Below, piece after piece: positions 5,783-6,194 of a stretch of DNA of 6,194 bases (position 1 is its first letter; the number at the start of each line of letters is the position of its first letter). The stretch covers positions 1 through 6,194 of the forward strand of contig JAJFIE010000148.1 in the NCBI GenBank assembly GCA_021775275.1, given 5' to 3'. The DNA is from Rhodospirillales bacterium (GTDB taxonomy: Bacteria; Pseudomonadota; Alphaproteobacteria; Rhodospirillales; Casp-alpha2). The notes beneath the pieces are model-generated. The model ran no database searches and was not told the DNA's origin. It saw only the letters and a list, made by a program, of their open reading frames with translations. A program made the translations under genes and the position numbers.

Positions 5783-6194
5783 TCAGGCGCTTTTTTTCTT
5801 CTTCCGGTTAGAAGCATGGGTTTCCAGATAGGGCGCCAGATAATGCCCGGTGTGACTTGCCGCCACGCCCGCAACGTGTTCCGGGGTGCCCTCGGCGACG
5901 ATGAAGCCGCCCTTGGAGCCGCCCTCGGGACCCAGATCGATGATCCAGTCGGCGGTCTTGATGACCTCCAGATTATGTTCGATGACCAGCACCGTGTTGC
6001 CGGTTTCAACCAGCGCGTGGAGCACTTCCAGCAGTTTGCGCACATCCTCGAAATGCAACCCGGTTGTGGGTTCGTCGAGGATGTAAAACGTCTTGCCGGT
6101 GGCGCGGCGTGACAATTCCTTGGCCAGCTTGACGCGCTGCGCCTCACCGCCCGACAGGGTGGTGGCCTGCTGGCCCAGATGGATATAGTCGAGG
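5783..6194 (-). CDS. uvrA: Excinuclease ABC subunit A (UvrA), C-terminal end (5' truncated by window edge)
   Basis: About 136 residues are visible on the minus strand, ending at a TGA (5783-5785). UvrA is the damage-recognition ATPase of nucleotide excision repair and works as a dimer with UvrB. The visible part is the end of the second ABC ATPase domain. It has the signature [15 protein letters not shown], the Walker B motif [16 protein letters not shown] with its catalytic Glu, the H-loop [20 protein letters not shown], then the conserved [20 protein letters not shown] and the [10 protein letters not shown] end. The tail NRKKKKSA is a short basic extension encoded over the T run seen on the plus strand. 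The start is outside the window. This is a conserved housekeeping gene and marks the right side as core genome. Confidence 0.97.
   Translation of the reverse strand, partial: LDYIHLGQQATTLSGGEAQRVKLAKELSRRATGKTFYILDEPTTGLHFEDVRKLLEVLHALVETGNTVLVIEHNLEVIKTADWIIDLGPEGGSKGGFIVAEGTPEHVAGVAASHTGHYLAPYLETHASNRKKKKSA

Noticed and set aside
1..6194. CRISPR array, tRNA, rRNA or insertion-sequence transposase
   Set aside because: No regularly spaced short repeats, tRNA-like cloverleaf or transposase reading frame was seen on either strand.

Overview
The window looks like alphaproteobacterial chromosome. This rests on the mixed-to-high GC content, the style of the UvrA and LysR proteins, and a TMADH-type flavoprotein common in marine and soil Alphaproteobacteria. 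The assignment is an inference from protein style only; no rRNA or other marker gene is present. Both outer genes are cut by the window edges.

Layout, left to right. (1) Positions 1-548 (+): the C-terminal part of a LysR-type regulator. (2) 549-850: a convergent intergenic gap holding a terminator-like hairpin (592-607) and copy A of an unrecognised structured repeat (659-799). (3) 851-2629 (-): a membrane-bound hybrid histidine kinase with a PhoR-like periplasmic sensor, HisKA, HATPase and a C-terminal receiver domain. (4) 2630-2978: a divergent intergenic gap holding copy B of the same repeat (2798-2946). (5) 2979-5048 (+): a 689-aa flavoprotein of the trimethylamine dehydrogenase family (OYE barrel, 4Fe-4S cluster, nucleotide-binding domain). 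It keeps the covalent-FMN cysteine but has lost most of the residues that define trimethylamine specificity. (6) 5189-5728 (+): a 179-aa protein of unknown function with two tandem DUF2786-like helical motifs and a C-terminal coiled coil. (7) 5736-5780: a strong nested hairpin. (8) 5783-6194 (-): the C-terminal end of uvrA (nucleotide excision repair).

The most interesting non-coding signal is the pair of repeats of about 140-150 nt (A and B). They lie in direct orientation on either side of the kinase gene. They share a 19-nt identical core and a 66-nt gapless block at 48/66 identity. Differences within the predicted stems mostly keep pairing (C-G to U-G, G-C to G-U) only if the RNA is read from the minus strand, which is the strand of the kinase. 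This suggests a structured RNA or an RNA-like mobile or repeat element that I cannot assign to a known family.

No pathway clearly links all the genes. The kinase and the flavoprotein are divergently transcribed from one intergenic region, so sensing by the kinase may be linked to control of the flavoprotein, but nothing in the sequence proves it. Sampled lines suggest that the kinase and the DUF2786 gene are clearly less GC-rich than the flavoprotein gene, so the window looks like a mosaic accessory segment next to the conserved uvrA gene.
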